Source: Allosediminivita pacifica
GTDB lineage: Bacteria; Pseudomonadota; Alphaproteobacteria; Rhodobacterales; Rhodobacteraceae
Length of the DNA stretch: 33,171 nucleotides
Assembly: GCF_003054175.1 (NCBI RefSeq)
Contig: NZ_QBKN01000037.1
Location: 1-33,171 of the forward strand
Reading direction: 5' to 3'
The notes under the pieces were generated by a model. It saw only the letters and a program-made list of their open reading frames with translations, made no database searches and had not been told where the DNA came from. The position numbers were made by a program, and so were the translations under genes. Shown here one piece after another: positions 1-8,511 of this stretch. Position 1 is the first letter of the stretch, and every line of letters begins with the position of its first letter.

Positions 1-119
1 GGATCCCAGTAGGTCAGGCTGAAGTAGAAGGAGGCCACCGTCGGAACGATGAACAGCACCACGAAGATCGCCCCGCCGGGGATCAGGAACCAGTACGGAT
101 AGGCTGAGTGTCGTCTCAT
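1..119 (-). CDS. Sugar ABC transporter permease, N-terminal fragment
   Basis: Only the first 39 codons lie in the window; the gene continues past position 1. The translation begins MRRHSAYPYWFLIPG and runs into a hydrophobic stretch (about residues 10-32) followed by SFYFSLTYWD. That is the usual start of a MalF/UgpA-like inner-membrane permease: a cytoplasmic basic tip, a first membrane helix, then an F-S-L-T-x-W/Y-D element. An AAGG ribosome site lies about six bases before the ATG. It is the third gene of a leftward operon, 79 bp after the sugar-binding protein, so it should form the membrane channel for the ligand that protein captures. The assignment rests on the N-terminus and context only. 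Confidence 0.75.
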   Translation of the reverse strand, partial: MRRHSAYPYWFLIPGGAIFVVLFIVPTVASFYFSLTYWD

Positions 120-198
120 TCGCGACCTTTCGAGAGACATTTCCGCGAAGCCCCCCGCGCAGGGCGCAGGGGGTTGGTGTCAGATCAGCAAAGTGGGC

Positions 199-1482
199 TC
201 ACCAGTTGGGCAGACCCAGTTGCTTGGCCTGCTTGGCGACATCCGCGTCGTAGAGCTCGGCCGCGCTTTGTGCGTCCCGGATGCCGGTTCCGACCTCGAC
301 GGTCAGCTGTTCGAGGGTGGGCCCCTTCACCGGAGAGAGGTACTCGAGCGCAGGCGCGGTGCGGCCTTCCTCCTGGAAATAGGGCAGCATGTCGGCGACG
401 GGCTGGGGCACGTCGTCGGGCAGGGTGCAGCCCTCGACCAGATACGGGCCTTGAGCCCCGTTCACGCGGGTATTGATGTCGCAGGCTTCCTCGCTCGCCG
501 CGAAGTTCAGGAAGTCCCTTGCGATCTCGGGGTGGTCGGTGGTGCGCGAGATGTAGAGCGCGGCCGGCATCCAGACCGTCAGGCCGTTGCTGTCGGCCTC
601 ATTGCCCGGCTGAGCGAAGAAGCCGATGTCGTCCATCCGGTCGGGATAGGCCTGGTTCAGGGCCCCGATGGCGAAGGTCAGGACGGGATAGTGCGCTGCC
701 TCGCCGGTGGCGATCATGCGCAACCCGTCTTCGTAGCTCGCCGCGCCGAAGTCGTCGTTGAAGAAATCGGCTTCGGCAACCTCCTGCAGCCGCTCGAAGC
801 CCTGCCGTGCAGCGGGTGTGTCGGCATATTTCGCCTCGTTGGCCGTGTAAGCCTCGGCGAAGCCGGGCTCCTGCTGCAGGACGTTGAAGAAGTCGCCCAA
901 CACAAAGAGCTGCGAGGTCCAGCTGTCGCGGTAGGTCTGTGCGATCGGCACGACGTCGGACTGCTCGGCGATGGTGCGGTTGTTCTCCATGAACTGGTCC
1001 CAGGTGAGTGGGACCTCGAGCCCGAGTTCCTCGTAGGTCGGGATGTGGTAGAAGATCCCGCCCCCCATGGCCGCCTCGATGGGCACGCCGTAGACGTTGC
1101 CCTCGGCGTCGGAAACCGTGCGGGTGAAGCTGTCGAGCATCGCGTCGAAGTTCTCGATGTCGTTGATCGGCAGCATGGTGCGACCGGGCCGCAGCGCCTG
1201 CACCAGCGCACCGGAGTTGTACTGGAAGATGTCCGCCATCTCGCCCGTGGCGAGGCGGGTCTTCACGACGTTGTCGCCCTCGGAGCCGCCCGGTCGCGTT
1301 TCGATCGAGAAGGTCACCTCGGGGTGCTTCTCGGTGTAGGCGTCAGTCAGGGCCTCCATGAGGGCCACCGTGTCGGCGCTCGAGTCGCTCAGCAACGTGA
1401 GCTCCTGCGCCGTCGCCGCGCCGCCGAACGGCAGCGCAAGCAAAGTTGCAAGCGCGGTTGTTCCTGTCAGTTTGATCGTCAT
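199..1482 (-). CDS. Extracellular sugar-binding protein of an ABC transporter (family 1)
   Basis: This 427-residue protein is a periplasmic solute-binding protein of the carbohydrate family 1 type (MalE/UgpB-like). The N-terminus is a clear Sec signal: MTIKLTG, a hydrophobic core, then an A-T-A cleavage site before QELTLL. The mature part has the usual early features: an LTDAYTEKHPEV helix and strand, then GEMADIFQYNSGALVQAL, where the family reads a D-(V/I)-x-x-x-x-S/T segment near the ligand site. The C-terminus has typical helix-rich segments. The start was set at the ATG preceded by GGAGG; a longer in-frame reading to 1863 only enters the upstream gene. It sits between a rhamnosidase and a permease in one operon, so rhamnose-containing oligosaccharides or glycosides are the inferred ligand. 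The sequence does not prove the ligand. Confidence 0.9.
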   Translation of the reverse strand: MTIKLTGTTALATLLALPFGGAATAQELTLLSDSSADTVALMEALTDAYTEKHPEVTFSIETRPGGSEGDNVVKTRLATGEMADIFQYNSGALVQALRPGRTMLPINDIENFDAMLDSFTRTVSDAEGNVYGVPIEAAMGGGIFYHIPTYEELGLEVPLTWDQFMENNRTIAEQSDVVPIAQTYRDSWTSQLFVLGDFFNVLQQEPGFAEAYTANEAKYADTPAARQGFERLQEVAEADFFNDDFGAASYEDGLRMIATGEAAHYPVLTFAIGALNQAYPDRMDDIGFFAQPGNEADSNGLTVWMPAALYISRTTDHPEIARDFLNFAASEEACDINTRVNGAQGPYLVEGCTLPDDVPQPVADMLPYFQEEGRTAPALEYLSPVKGPTLEQLTVEVGTGIRDAQSAAELYDADVAKQAKQLGLPNW

Positions 1483-1535
1483 CGTCTTCCTCCCTCGAAA
1501 GTCGTCCGGGCCTCCATTCCCGGACGGTCTCGGCA

Positions 1536-3857
1536 TCACGCGTCGTGCGTGAAACCGATCTCGTGCGTGCCGGGGGCGATCTCGAGCCCACTGTCCGGCA
1601 CGTCGACGGGCGTGCCGTCGAGCGTCAGTCCGCCACGCGGCCCGGGGATGACTCCCGTGCAGCCCTCTGGCAGCGTCAGCGTGTAGACCACGCGGTCCCC
1701 CTCGATCCGCCAGGCCGCCTCGATCCGCCCGAGACGGCAGTGGTGCCACATGTGGACGTGGCCCAGCGCGGGCAGGATCTTGGGGGCAATCGAGACGCGA
1801 TCGAAGCCGGGGCCCTCTGCGGTCGGTGCGACGCCGGCGACCTCTTCGAACAGCCACTGGCACACCGCGCCATAGGCGTAGTGGTTGTAGCTGTTCATCG
1901 AGGGTTCGTAGATCGCGCCGTCGGGACCGATGGCATCCCAGCGCTCCCAGATGGTCGTGGCCCCCTGCTCCACCTGGTAGAGCCAGCCGGGCACGTCGCG
2001 GTTGAGAAGGACCTTCTCGGCCAGATCCTCCAGTCCCACCTTGGTCAGCGCGGGCAGGAGCGCGGGCGTGCCGATGAACCCGGTCCCGATGCGGTACTCC
2101 TCATCCTCGATCACGCGTCGGAAATATCCCTTGGCCGCCTCGCGGTGACGGTCGGGGACGAGGTCGTGCAGGAAGGCCAGCGCATAGGACGTCTGGTCGT
2201 TGTGGGCGAGCCTGCCTGTTGCCGAGAAATACTCGCGCTGGAAGGCCTCGCGGATGTCGGCCGCGCGGGAGGCGAGCCTTGCCGCCTCATCCGTATCACC
2301 GATCAACCCGGCAATCCTTGCAGTCAGGTCAGTGGAGATGAAGTGATAGAGTGTCGCGGCGCAATCGTCGCCGATCGTGGGCCGCGGCTTGCGGTTGTCA
2401 CCCGTGGGCTGAAGCCAGTCGCCGAAGGTGAAGCCGGTCTCGCCCCAGCGCCAATGCGGGTGGATGATTGGTCCGTCCGAAAGCGCCCAGAGGTAGTCGA
2501 CCCAGGCAACCATCGAGGGGAAGCCCTCGCGCAGGACATCCGCGTCGCCGTAATGAAGGTAGAGCTGCCATGGCATGATGGTCACAACGTCGCCCCACCC
2601 GGTGGAGCCGGCCCAGTCGCCGTGGGTCTTGTGCTGGTGCAGCCGCGTGGGGTCGGGCGAGAAATGCGGCACCGCACCATCGGGGCGCTGGTCGTGCCGC
2701 ACATCCCTCAGGTACTTGGCGAGAAAACGCTCGCTGTCCGCGAGCCAACAGGCGGTGCCGGCGAAGACCTGCGCGTCGCCTGTCCAGCCGAGCCGCTCGT
2801 CACGCTGGGGGCAATCGGTCGGCACTTCGATGAAGTTGGCCCGTTGCGACCAGATCGTGTTGAGGACAAGTCGGTTCACCGCCGGCTCCGCGCATTCGAA
2901 GCCGCCAGCGACCACCGGCACCGAGGAGATCGGGACGGATTCGACCCGCTCGACCTCTGCCGCGCCCTCGACCGAGATCCGCGCGTAGCGGTAGCCCATG
3001 AAGCTGAAATGCGGCTGGAATGTCTCGGAACCCTCGCCCCTCAGGATGTAGGTCACCTCGGCGCGCGCCCCGCGGTAGTTGCGGTTGTCGAACTCGCGGT
3101 CGGGGCCGAGCACCTCGGCATGTTCGATCCGCACCTTGGCGCCGGCCTCGCCGCTTGCGGTGAAGCGCAGGTAGCCCCCGACATTCTGCCCGAAGTCGTG
3201 GATGGTGGCCGGCCCGTCAGACCAGCTTTCGACCGGCGCGAGGGAGGCAAGTTCGCGCACGGGGGCACACTCGTGCGGCACCAGACGCGGCAGGGTGTCC
3301 AGCACCTCGACCCCCGCGCTTGTCTCGATCGGAAGGCGCGCGTCGAAGTCCTCGCCGTGGTAGATGCCGGCGCGGGTGATGGGCAGCAGGCCGCTCTCCC
3401 AGCCCGGTCCGGTCGCGCAGACCAGCTCTCCTGCGGCCTCGATCTCGGCCAGCGCCGCGACGCGGTCGCCCCAGCAGTTGGTCACCTGAGTGTCGCGCCA
3501 CATGATCGGGGAGCGATACCACCCGTCGCCGAGCCAGATCTCGATGCGGTTCTCGCCCGCCTCTAGGAGATCCGAGACGTCGTATTCCTGGTAGGCGATC
3601 CGGTTGTCGTAGCAGGTCCAGCCGGGGGTCAGCACGTCTTGTCCTACGCGGCGCCCGTTGAGGAAGGCGATGTAGAGCCCCTGCGCCGAGATGCGCAGGA
3701 GGGCGCCCTTCGTTTCGGTGCAGCTGAAGGTGGCCGCCACGAAACTCGCGCGGCCGTTCACGCCCGTGTCGGTTTCCGGGGCGATCATTCGGCCGGTCCA
3801 TGCGTGATCGGAGCGATCACCCTGATGCGCGGCCGTAAGGCCAGTGTCGAGTCCCAT
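1536..3857 (-). CDS. Alpha-L-rhamnosidase, glycoside hydrolase family 78
   Basis: This 773-residue protein should release terminal alpha-L-rhamnose from glycosides. An N-terminal beta region (about residues 40-170, with YIAFLNGRRVG and WLGDGWYRS) matches the accessory domain of bacterial rhamnosidases. The (alpha/alpha)6 catalytic barrel follows, with the family hallmark DCPQRDERLGWTGDAQ at about 345-362, which contains the acidic residues that do catalysis in GH78. NSYNHYAYGAV lies near the barrel end, and a C-terminal beta domain closes the protein. It is shorter than many GH78 enzymes (often about 900 or more) and has no signal peptide, so I infer a cytoplasmic enzyme acting on imported substrate. 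It heads the operon, with a GGGAGG ribosome site, and lies 53 bp before the binding-protein gene. Confidence 0.93.
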   Translation of the reverse strand: MGLDTGLTAAHQGDRSDHAWTGRMIAPETDTGVNGRASFVAATFSCTETKGALLRISAQGLYIAFLNGRRVGQDVLTPGWTCYDNRIAYQEYDVSDLLEAGENRIEIWLGDGWYRSPIMWRDTQVTNCWGDRVAALAEIEAAGELVCATGPGWESGLLPITRAGIYHGEDFDARLPIETSAGVEVLDTLPRLVPHECAPVRELASLAPVESWSDGPATIHDFGQNVGGYLRFTASGEAGAKVRIEHAEVLGPDREFDNRNYRGARAEVTYILRGEGSETFQPHFSFMGYRYARISVEGAAEVERVESVPISSVPVVAGGFECAEPAVNRLVLNTIWSQRANFIEVPTDCPQRDERLGWTGDAQVFAGTACWLADSERFLAKYLRDVRHDQRPDGAVPHFSPDPTRLHQHKTHGDWAGSTGWGDVVTIMPWQLYLHYGDADVLREGFPSMVAWVDYLWALSDGPIIHPHWRWGETGFTFGDWLQPTGDNRKPRPTIGDDCAATLYHFISTDLTARIAGLIGDTDEAARLASRAADIREAFQREYFSATGRLAHNDQTSYALAFLHDLVPDRHREAAKGYFRRVIEDEEYRIGTGFIGTPALLPALTKVGLEDLAEKVLLNRDVPGWLYQVEQGATTIWERWDAIGPDGAIYEPSMNSYNHYAYGAVCQWLFEEVAGVAPTAEGPGFDRVSIAPKILPALGHVHMWHHCRLGRIEAAWRIEGDRVVYTLTLPEGCTGVIPGPRGGLTLDGTPVDVPDSGLEIAPGTHEIGFTHDA

Positions 3858-3914
3858 GACTTCCTCCCTTGTTACCCTCCGGGACCCACCGCACTCCCCC
3901 GCGCGGCAAGTTAC

Positions 3915-3942
3915 GTAGAACAGTATACGTAGACTGTTCTAC
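3915..3942. promoter_or_regulatory. Perfect inverted repeat, candidate LacI-family operator
   Basis: The arms GTAGAACAGT (3915-3924) and ACTGTTCTAC (3933-3942) are exact reverse complements separated by eight bases. A short direct repeat, ACGTAGA, also occurs twice here (3913-3919 and 3927-3933). The site lies in the divergent promoter region between the rhamnosidase operon and its LacI-type regulator, in a patch much richer in A and T than its surroundings. No T-run follows, so a terminator is unlikely. I infer an operator controlling both directions. Confidence 0.7.
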
Positions 3943-4010
3943 AGATTCGGTTGTCAATCAAGAGGTCATCTGCGTATTCTTCACATCACAACGATGGGGG
4001 CGGCTCTGGA

Positions 4011-5051
4011 ATGACGGAAAAGATCCGCGAGACGGGCGAAAGGGTGACCATCAGGACGGTCGCGGAAGATGCCGGCGTCTCGACGGCGGCGGTTTCGAAG
4101 GTGCTTCGAAACGCCTACGGCGTCAGCGACACTCTGCGCTCCAAGGTATTGACTTCAATCGAGAAACTCGGTTACCGCCCGAGCACCGCGGCCCGCGGCA
4201 TGCGGGGCAAGACCTACAGCATCGGGCTGCTGCTCACGGAAATGGAGAACGCGTTCCTGCCGAAGGTCGTCCGGGGTGCGAAGGAAGTCTTCGGTGCGGC
4301 CAACTACCAGGTGATGATCGGGGTTGGTGAGGCGCAGGCCTCGATCGAGCAGTCGCTGATCGATTCGATGATGGACATGAGAATGGATGGCGTGCTGCTG
4401 GTCGCGCCGCGGCTCACGGGGACGGTGCTTGCCGGGTATGCCGCGAAGACGCCTCTTGTCGTTATCGGTCACCACGAACCGAGCGCCGAGACCTTCGACA
4501 CGGTGAACTCCGACGACGTGGCCGGTGCCCGCGAGGCCGTGTGCGCGCTCATCGCCTCGGGGTATCGCGATATTCACATGACGAGCCTGTCGCAGCGCCG
4601 CTTCGACATGCCCGCAGGCGAAGGCGAGGTCTTCACCATGCGCGAGACGGGATACCTTGCCGCGATGCAGGAGGCCGGCCTCTCGGACCGCGCGCGCATC
4701 TGGCGCCTGCGAGAGCGCGAAGGCTGCGAGGGACCGCCGCTGACGGACCTGCTCAAGGTCGGCCCACGTCCGGAAGCCGTCTTCTGCTGGAGCGACATTC
4801 ACGCTCTCGAGCTCATCAATCTTGCCTGGAGCCGGGGCGTTCGCGTACCTGAGGATCTGGCCATCGTCGGCTATGACGATACTCCCGCAGCCGGCATGCC
4901 GATCGTCGGCCTTTCGAGCGTGAACCAGCAGGGCGCGGACCTCGGACGCCAGGCGGCGCGGGCAATGCTGTCACGAATCGAAGGACGGACCACACCGGAA
5001 CACATCCTTCTTGAGCCCGCGCTGAAGACGCGCCGCAGCAGCGGAAGCTGA
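4011..5051 (+). CDS. LacI family transcriptional regulator
   Basis: This 346-residue protein has a LacI helix-turn-helix at about residues 12-34 (VTIRTVAEDAGVSTAAVSKV) and a hinge helix ending near RPSTAARGMRG. A periplasmic-binding-like effector domain follows: YSIGLLLTEMENAFLPKVVRGA, then MDGVLLVAPR, DTVNSDDVAGAREAV, and LAIVGYDDTPAAGM near the C-terminus. A TTG at 3951 would add 20 residues not seen in the family; I chose the ATG at 4011, although its ribosome site is weak. The gene diverges from the rhamnosidase operon across a perfect palindrome, so a local repressor relieved by rhamnose or a rhamnoside is the simplest reading. The effector itself cannot be read from the sequence. Confidence 0.92.
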   Translation: MTEKIRETGERVTIRTVAEDAGVSTAAVSKVLRNAYGVSDTLRSKVLTSIEKLGYRPSTAARGMRGKTYSIGLLLTEMENAFLPKVVRGAKEVFGAANYQVMIGVGEAQASIEQSLIDSMMDMRMDGVLLVAPRLTGTVLAGYAAKTPLVVIGHHEPSAETFDTVNSDDVAGAREAVCALIASGYRDIHMTSLSQRRFDMPAGEGEVFTMRETGYLAAMQEAGLSDRARIWRLREREGCEGPPLTDLLKVGPRPEAVFCWSDIHALELINLAWSRGVRVPEDLAIVGYDDTPAAGMPIVGLSSVNQQGADLGRQAARAMLSRIEGRTTPEHILLEPALKTRRSSGS

Positions 5052-5303
5052 CTCCGGGCCAAGCGAGGTGGCAGGCGGTGTCGATTTCCGGCGGTTTGTC
5101 CCATGTGACCGGGTCGGGCGTGCTCATCGTGACTTAGAGATGGTGACGCGTACGATCTGTTCGTCCTTGATTCACATGACTTCCGGGGGCGTGCGGCCCG
5201 CGACAAGCGTCTCGGTCGCCGTTCGCGCCGTCCTGGTCGAAAAGATCGTCGGCAAGAGACGGCACGTGTGAGTTACGCATGGCGCGCTGGTGTCTCACCT
5301 TCA
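5052..5303. other. Intergenic stretch, no gene recognised
   Basis: This 252-base gap separates the LacI gene from the convergent monooxygenase gene. A rightward open frame (5068-5271, 67 codons) is present but has no ribosome site and I do not recognise it. No hairpin followed by a T-run is apparent. Confidence 0.5.
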
Positions 5304-6626
5304 TCAGTATAGCTCGGGTTCCCGCATGCCGAGATGGTCCGCGAAACAGCCGCGCTGGTAGTCCTGCCGAAAGCGCCCTTCCTCGGCCAGCGCGGCGGGG
5401 ATGGTCGAGAGGGCGAGGTCGAGGCAGGGGACCGAACCGCCCGGGAACAGGATGAAGCCGTCCATCGCCCCCGCGTCGGCCCAGTCACGGATGGCATCCA
5501 TGGCATGTCCCGGTGTGCCGATGACCTGCCAGTGCGCCGATCCCATGACCTCGGGCGCGTCCAGAAGCTCGTCGAGGCTCGGTTCCGACTGCGCGATCTT
5601 GCGATGGAGCAGCTCCGCATGGGTGCGGGAGCGGATATCGGGGCCAAGCAGCGGCAGATCGGCCACGGTGATGCGCCGGCTCCCCTCGCGGTCCGAGAAG
5701 TCCACGCCGATCACGGCGGCGAGCTTAGCGAGCTTCTGCGCCCGCGTCGTTCCGGCATGGGTGTCGCGATAGAGGTCCCGGGCCTCTGCCTCGGTTTCGG
5801 CAAGGAACAGGCTGAGGCCGGGAAGTACCCGGACCGCCTCGGCCGGGCGGCCCTGCGCCACGGCGCGGCGGCGCAGGTCGGCGCGCAGGTCGATGGCCGT
5901 GCGTTTGTCCGGGCAGGCGGCGAAGGTGCCGTCGGCGATGCCTGCCGCGAAGTCCCGCCCGGTCTCCGAGGCCCCCGCCTGGAACAGAGGCAGGGGCGCG
6001 GGATGGCCCATGGCCCCGAGCGGCCCCTCGACACTGTAGTGGGGACCCTCGTGATTGATCGGCTCCGGGAGAATGGCGCTTTCGTAGAGCCCCGCCGCGC
6101 GGTCGATCTCGGCCGAGGCCTTGGGGCAGGTCTCCCACAGCGCGCGGATCACCTGCACGGCCTCTGCGGCCTGATCATAGCGTTCCGCGGCGCCTGGCAT
6201 CCGCTCAAGCCCGAAATTGCGCTGCCCGTCGAGGCTGGTCACGATGTTCCAGCCGGCGCGGCCATCCGACAGCCAGTGCAGCGTCATCAGCATCCGCGCG
6301 AGGATGTAGGGCGGGAAGAAGGTCGTCGACGCGGTCGTCAGCAACCCGATGCGCGAGGTATGCCCGGCAATCAGCGTCATGAGCAGCGTCGGATCCGATC
6401 CGCTGCCTCCGGGCCGCCGTGCCATGCCCGGCGGCGGCGCACCGAGGCTGTCGGGGCGGAAGACGAAATCGAGATACGCGTCCTCCGCGCGCCGGGCGAG
6501 ATCGATGAAGAACGCGGGGTCCGACAGCCGTTCGACCTGGCTGTCCGCGCGCCGCCAAGCGTCACCGGACAGCCAGGTCGGGGCAAGGGTCATGCCGATA
6601 TGAAGGGGGCTGGGGGAGGGGGCCAT
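5304..6626 (-). CDS. FMN-dependent monooxygenase, NtaA/SnaA/DszA (luciferase-like) family
   Basis: This 440-residue flavin monooxygenase belongs to the bacterial luciferase superfamily, in the NtaA/SnaA/DszA/EmoA branch. These enzymes take FMNH2 from a separate reductase and oxidise substrates such as nitrilotriacetate, EDTA or sulfones. Family features: LDFVFRPDSLG near residue 50; LIAGHTSRIGLLTTASTTFFPPYILARMLMTLHWLSDGRAGWNIVTS (given in parts: the T-R-I-G-L strand, the P-Y-x-x-A-R helix, then G-R-x-G-W-N-x-V-T); RYDQAAEAVQVIRALWE; and PLFQAGASETGRDFAA. The start was set at the ATG after AGAGG rather than a GTG seven codons upstream. It diverges from an iron-chelate ABC operon by 89 bp. I infer it may oxidise the imported ligand to free iron or carbon. 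No reductase gene lies nearby. Confidence 0.9.
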   Translation of the reverse strand: MAPSPSPLHIGMTLAPTWLSGDAWRRADSQVERLSDPAFFIDLARRAEDAYLDFVFRPDSLGAPPPGMARRPGGSGSDPTLLMTLIAGHTSRIGLLTTASTTFFPPYILARMLMTLHWLSDGRAGWNIVTSLDGQRNFGLERMPGAAERYDQAAEAVQVIRALWETCPKASAEIDRAAGLYESAILPEPINHEGPHYSVEGPLGAMGHPAPLPLFQAGASETGRDFAAGIADGTFAACPDKRTAIDLRADLRRRAVAQGRPAEAVRVLPGLSLFLAETEAEARDLYRDTHAGTTRAQKLAKLAAVIGVDFSDREGSRRITVADLPLLGPDIRSRTHAELLHRKIAQSEPSLDELLDAPEVMGSAHWQVIGTPGHAMDAIRDWADAGAMDGFILFPGGSVPCLDLALSTIPAALAEEGRFRQDYQRGCFADHLGMREPELY

Positions 6627-6656
6627 GTCGAAACCTCTGAGGTGCACGCCGGACCG

Positions 6657-6713
6657 GCGTTTCGGGTTGTTGACGGTTTTACTATGAAATATAGGTTCCG
6701 CAATCCGAAACGC
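6657..6713. promoter_or_regulatory. Long inverted repeat spanning the divergent promoter
   Basis: The arms GCGTTTCGGGTTG (6657-6669) and CAATCCGAAACGC (6701-6713) pair at 12 of 13 positions across 31 bases. They sit almost exactly between the monooxygenase start (6626) and the ATPase start (6716), with a TTGACG and an AT-rich tract between them. The placement suggests paired binding sites for a regulator of both transcripts. The right arm ends two bases before the GTG start, so repression by occlusion would be plausible. The regulator is unknown; the nearby IclR protein is a candidate. Confidence 0.5.
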
Positions 6714-6715
6714 TG

Positions 6716-7510
6716 GTGCGACCCTTGCTCAGAACCGAAACCCTCTCCTGCAGGCTCGGACGCTCCCTGATCCTGGGCGATGTCTCCGCGCGGTTCGCGG
6801 CGGGCCGCTTCACCGCGCTCGTGGGGGCCAACGGCAGCGGAAAGTCGACACTGCTGCGCTGCCTCATGGGGATTGTCGCGCCGGAAACGGGCCAGGTGCT
6901 GCTCGACGACAGGCCGGTCGCGGGGATGCGGCGGCGCGCCCTCGCGCGGCGCATGTCCTACCTGCCGCAGGCGAATGTCTGCCCCGATCACATGACCGTC
7001 GGCGAACTGGTGGAGCTTGCGGGCTTCGGTCGGACCGGTCTTTTCGGCTCCGTCTCAGGGGCCGAGCGCGAAACCTTCCGTCATGCCCTGCAAACCGTCG
7101 GTCTGGAGGGCGCCGAAAGACAGCGCGTGAGCCAGCTCTCCGGCGGTCAGCGGCAAAGGGCCTTCATCGCGATGGTCCTGGCGCAGGATACGCCGCTCCT
7201 GCTGATGGACGAACCGGTGAACCATCTCGACCTGCGCTACCAGTACGCGGTGCTCGACCTCGTCCGGAGCCTCGTGACCGACCATGGCAAGACGCTGATC
7301 ATGGTGCTGCACGATCTCAACCTCGCGCTGGCCTATGCCGACGACGTGGTCCTGCTGAAGGAAGGGCGGGTGCTGGCCCAAGGGCAGGCGCGCGAGGTGC
7401 TCGATGCGCCGCGCGTTGCCGAGGGGTTCGGGATCGAGACGCGGATGCGGGAGATCGAGGGCCGCACGGTCTGCCTGCCACGGGGCGCGCGCATGGTGGA
7501 CCTGCCGTGA
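6716..7510 (+). CDS. Iron-chelate ABC transporter ATP-binding protein (FepC/FecE type)
   Basis: This 264-residue ATPase powers uptake of an iron complex through the two FecCD permeases downstream. Walker A GANGSGKST is at residues 37-45, the signature LSGGQRQRA starts near 141, and Walker B LLLMDEPVNHLDL has the catalytic D165 and E166, with an H-switch in VLHDLNLALAYADDVVLL. R-R-R-A-L-A-R-R-M-S-Y-L-P-Q before the signature is typical of FepC/FhuC proteins. The start is a GTG; an ATG at 6684 is out of frame. It is the first gene of a four-gene operon and overlaps the next gene by four bases (GTGA). Confidence 0.95.
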   Translation: MRPLLRTETLSCRLGRSLILGDVSARFAAGRFTALVGANGSGKSTLLRCLMGIVAPETGQVLLDDRPVAGMRRRALARRMSYLPQANVCPDHMTVGELVELAGFGRTGLFGSVSGAERETFRHALQTVGLEGAERQRVSQLSGGQRQRAFIAMVLAQDTPLLLMDEPVNHLDLRYQYAVLDLVRSLVTDHGKTLIMVLHDLNLALAYADDVVLLKEGRVLAQGQAREVLDAPRVAEGFGIETRMREIEGRTVCLPRGARMVDLP

Positions 7511-8511
7511 GATACGCGAAGGTGAGCGGCGCGGCCCTGCTCCTGCTACTGGTCGCCGCGCTGGGCAATCTCGGGATCGGCGCCAGCCCCATTCCGCTGC
7601 CCGAGGTGCTGCGCGCGCTCTTTTCGTTCGATCTCGACAGCCTCGATCACTACGTGGTGCTCAGCCAGAGGCTGCCCCGTGCCCTGATCGCGATCTACGT
7701 GGGGGCGGTGCTGGCCGCAGGCGGTGCGGTGATGCAGGGCGTCACCGGCAACCCGCTTGCCTCGCCCTCGACGCTCGGGGTCAGCGCGGGCGCCATGCTG
7801 GGCATGCTGCTCTCGGTCTTCGTCCTCGATGCCGCGCTGCCTATGCAGGGCTTCGGTGCGCTGTCCGGAGGTTTCGCGGGCTTCGCGCTCACGCTCGCGG
7901 TCGCACGCCTGACCGGGCTCGGGCCCGACCCGCGCGGTCTGCCGCTGATCCTGTCGGGCGCGCTGACGGGGATGCTGCTGGCGGGGCTCGCGGGGGCGTT
8001 GCTGCTCACCGATCCCGAACGCCGGGCCGAGTACCTGGGCTGGCTCGCGGGCAACATCAATCATTACTACGTCGACCGGCTGGCGCTGTTCTGGCCGTTC
8101 GGTCTTGTCTCCTTCGCGGTTCTCATGGCGCTTGCACGTCCCCTGACACTGATCGGTCTGGGCCGCGAGCGGGCCGAGACCATGGGTGTCGCCACCCGCC
8201 CGGTGATGCGCCTTGCGCTCTCGGCCGTGGTTCTGGGCGCGAGTTCCGCCACGGCGATCTGCGGACCGGTGGGCTTCGTCGGGCTGGTGGTGCCGCATCT
8301 CGTGCGTCCCTTCACGGGCGCGCATCTCGGACGTCTGCTGCCGGTCTCGGCCATGGCGGGCGCGGCCCTTCTGCTGCTCTCGGATGTCCTCGCGCGGCGG
8401 GCCTTCATGCCGTTCACCCTGCACACCGGCGTGCTGCTGGAGCTCGTGGGCGGGATCTGCTTCGGCGTGCTGGTCTACCGGCTCTACCTGCGCGTCGAGG
8501 CGCGGCGCTGA
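7507..8511 (+). CDS. FecCD-family iron-chelate permease, first subunit
   Basis: This 334-residue polytopic membrane protein has about nine to ten hydrophobic helices. FecCD/BtuC hallmarks are present: RLPRALIAIYVGAVLAAGGAVMQGVTGNPLASP near residues 56-87 (the R-L-P-R and G-x-x-x-Q-x-x-x-x-N-P-L elements), the GLGRERAETMG loop near 216, which docks the ATPase, and GPVGFVGLVVPHLVR near 255. It starts at a GTG that overlaps the ATPase stop. It should pair with the second permease encoded directly downstream to form the channel. Confidence 0.94.
   Translation: MRYAKVSGAALLLLLVAALGNLGIGASPIPLPEVLRALFSFDLDSLDHYVVLSQRLPRALIAIYVGAVLAAGGAVMQGVTGNPLASPSTLGVSAGAMLGMLLSVFVLDAALPMQGFGALSGGFAGFALTLAVARLTGLGPDPRGLPLILSGALTGMLLAGLAGALLLTDPERRAEYLGWLAGNINHYYVDRLALFWPFGLVSFAVLMALARPLTLIGLGRERAETMGVATRPVMRLALSAVVLGASSATAICGPVGFVGLVVPHLVRPFTGAHLGRLLPVSAMAGAALLLLSDVLARRAFMPFTLHTGVLLELVGGICFGVLVYRLYLRVEARR

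Noticed and set aside
193-3566. Long rightward open frames (497 and 673 codons) opposite the binding-protein and rhamnosidase genes
   Set aside because: They are antisense shadows of high-GC genes. The translations lack motifs and ribosome sites and run against clear family matches on the other strand.
3915-3942. Inverted repeat as a transcription terminator
   Set aside because: It lies between divergent genes and has no T-run; an operator fits better.
3951-4010. TTG start extending the LacI regulator by 20 residues
   Set aside because: The extra residues are not part of the family fold and overlap the promoter region.
5068-5271. 67-codon rightward frame after the LacI gene
   Set aside because: No ribosome site and no recognisable motif; retained only as an intergenic note.
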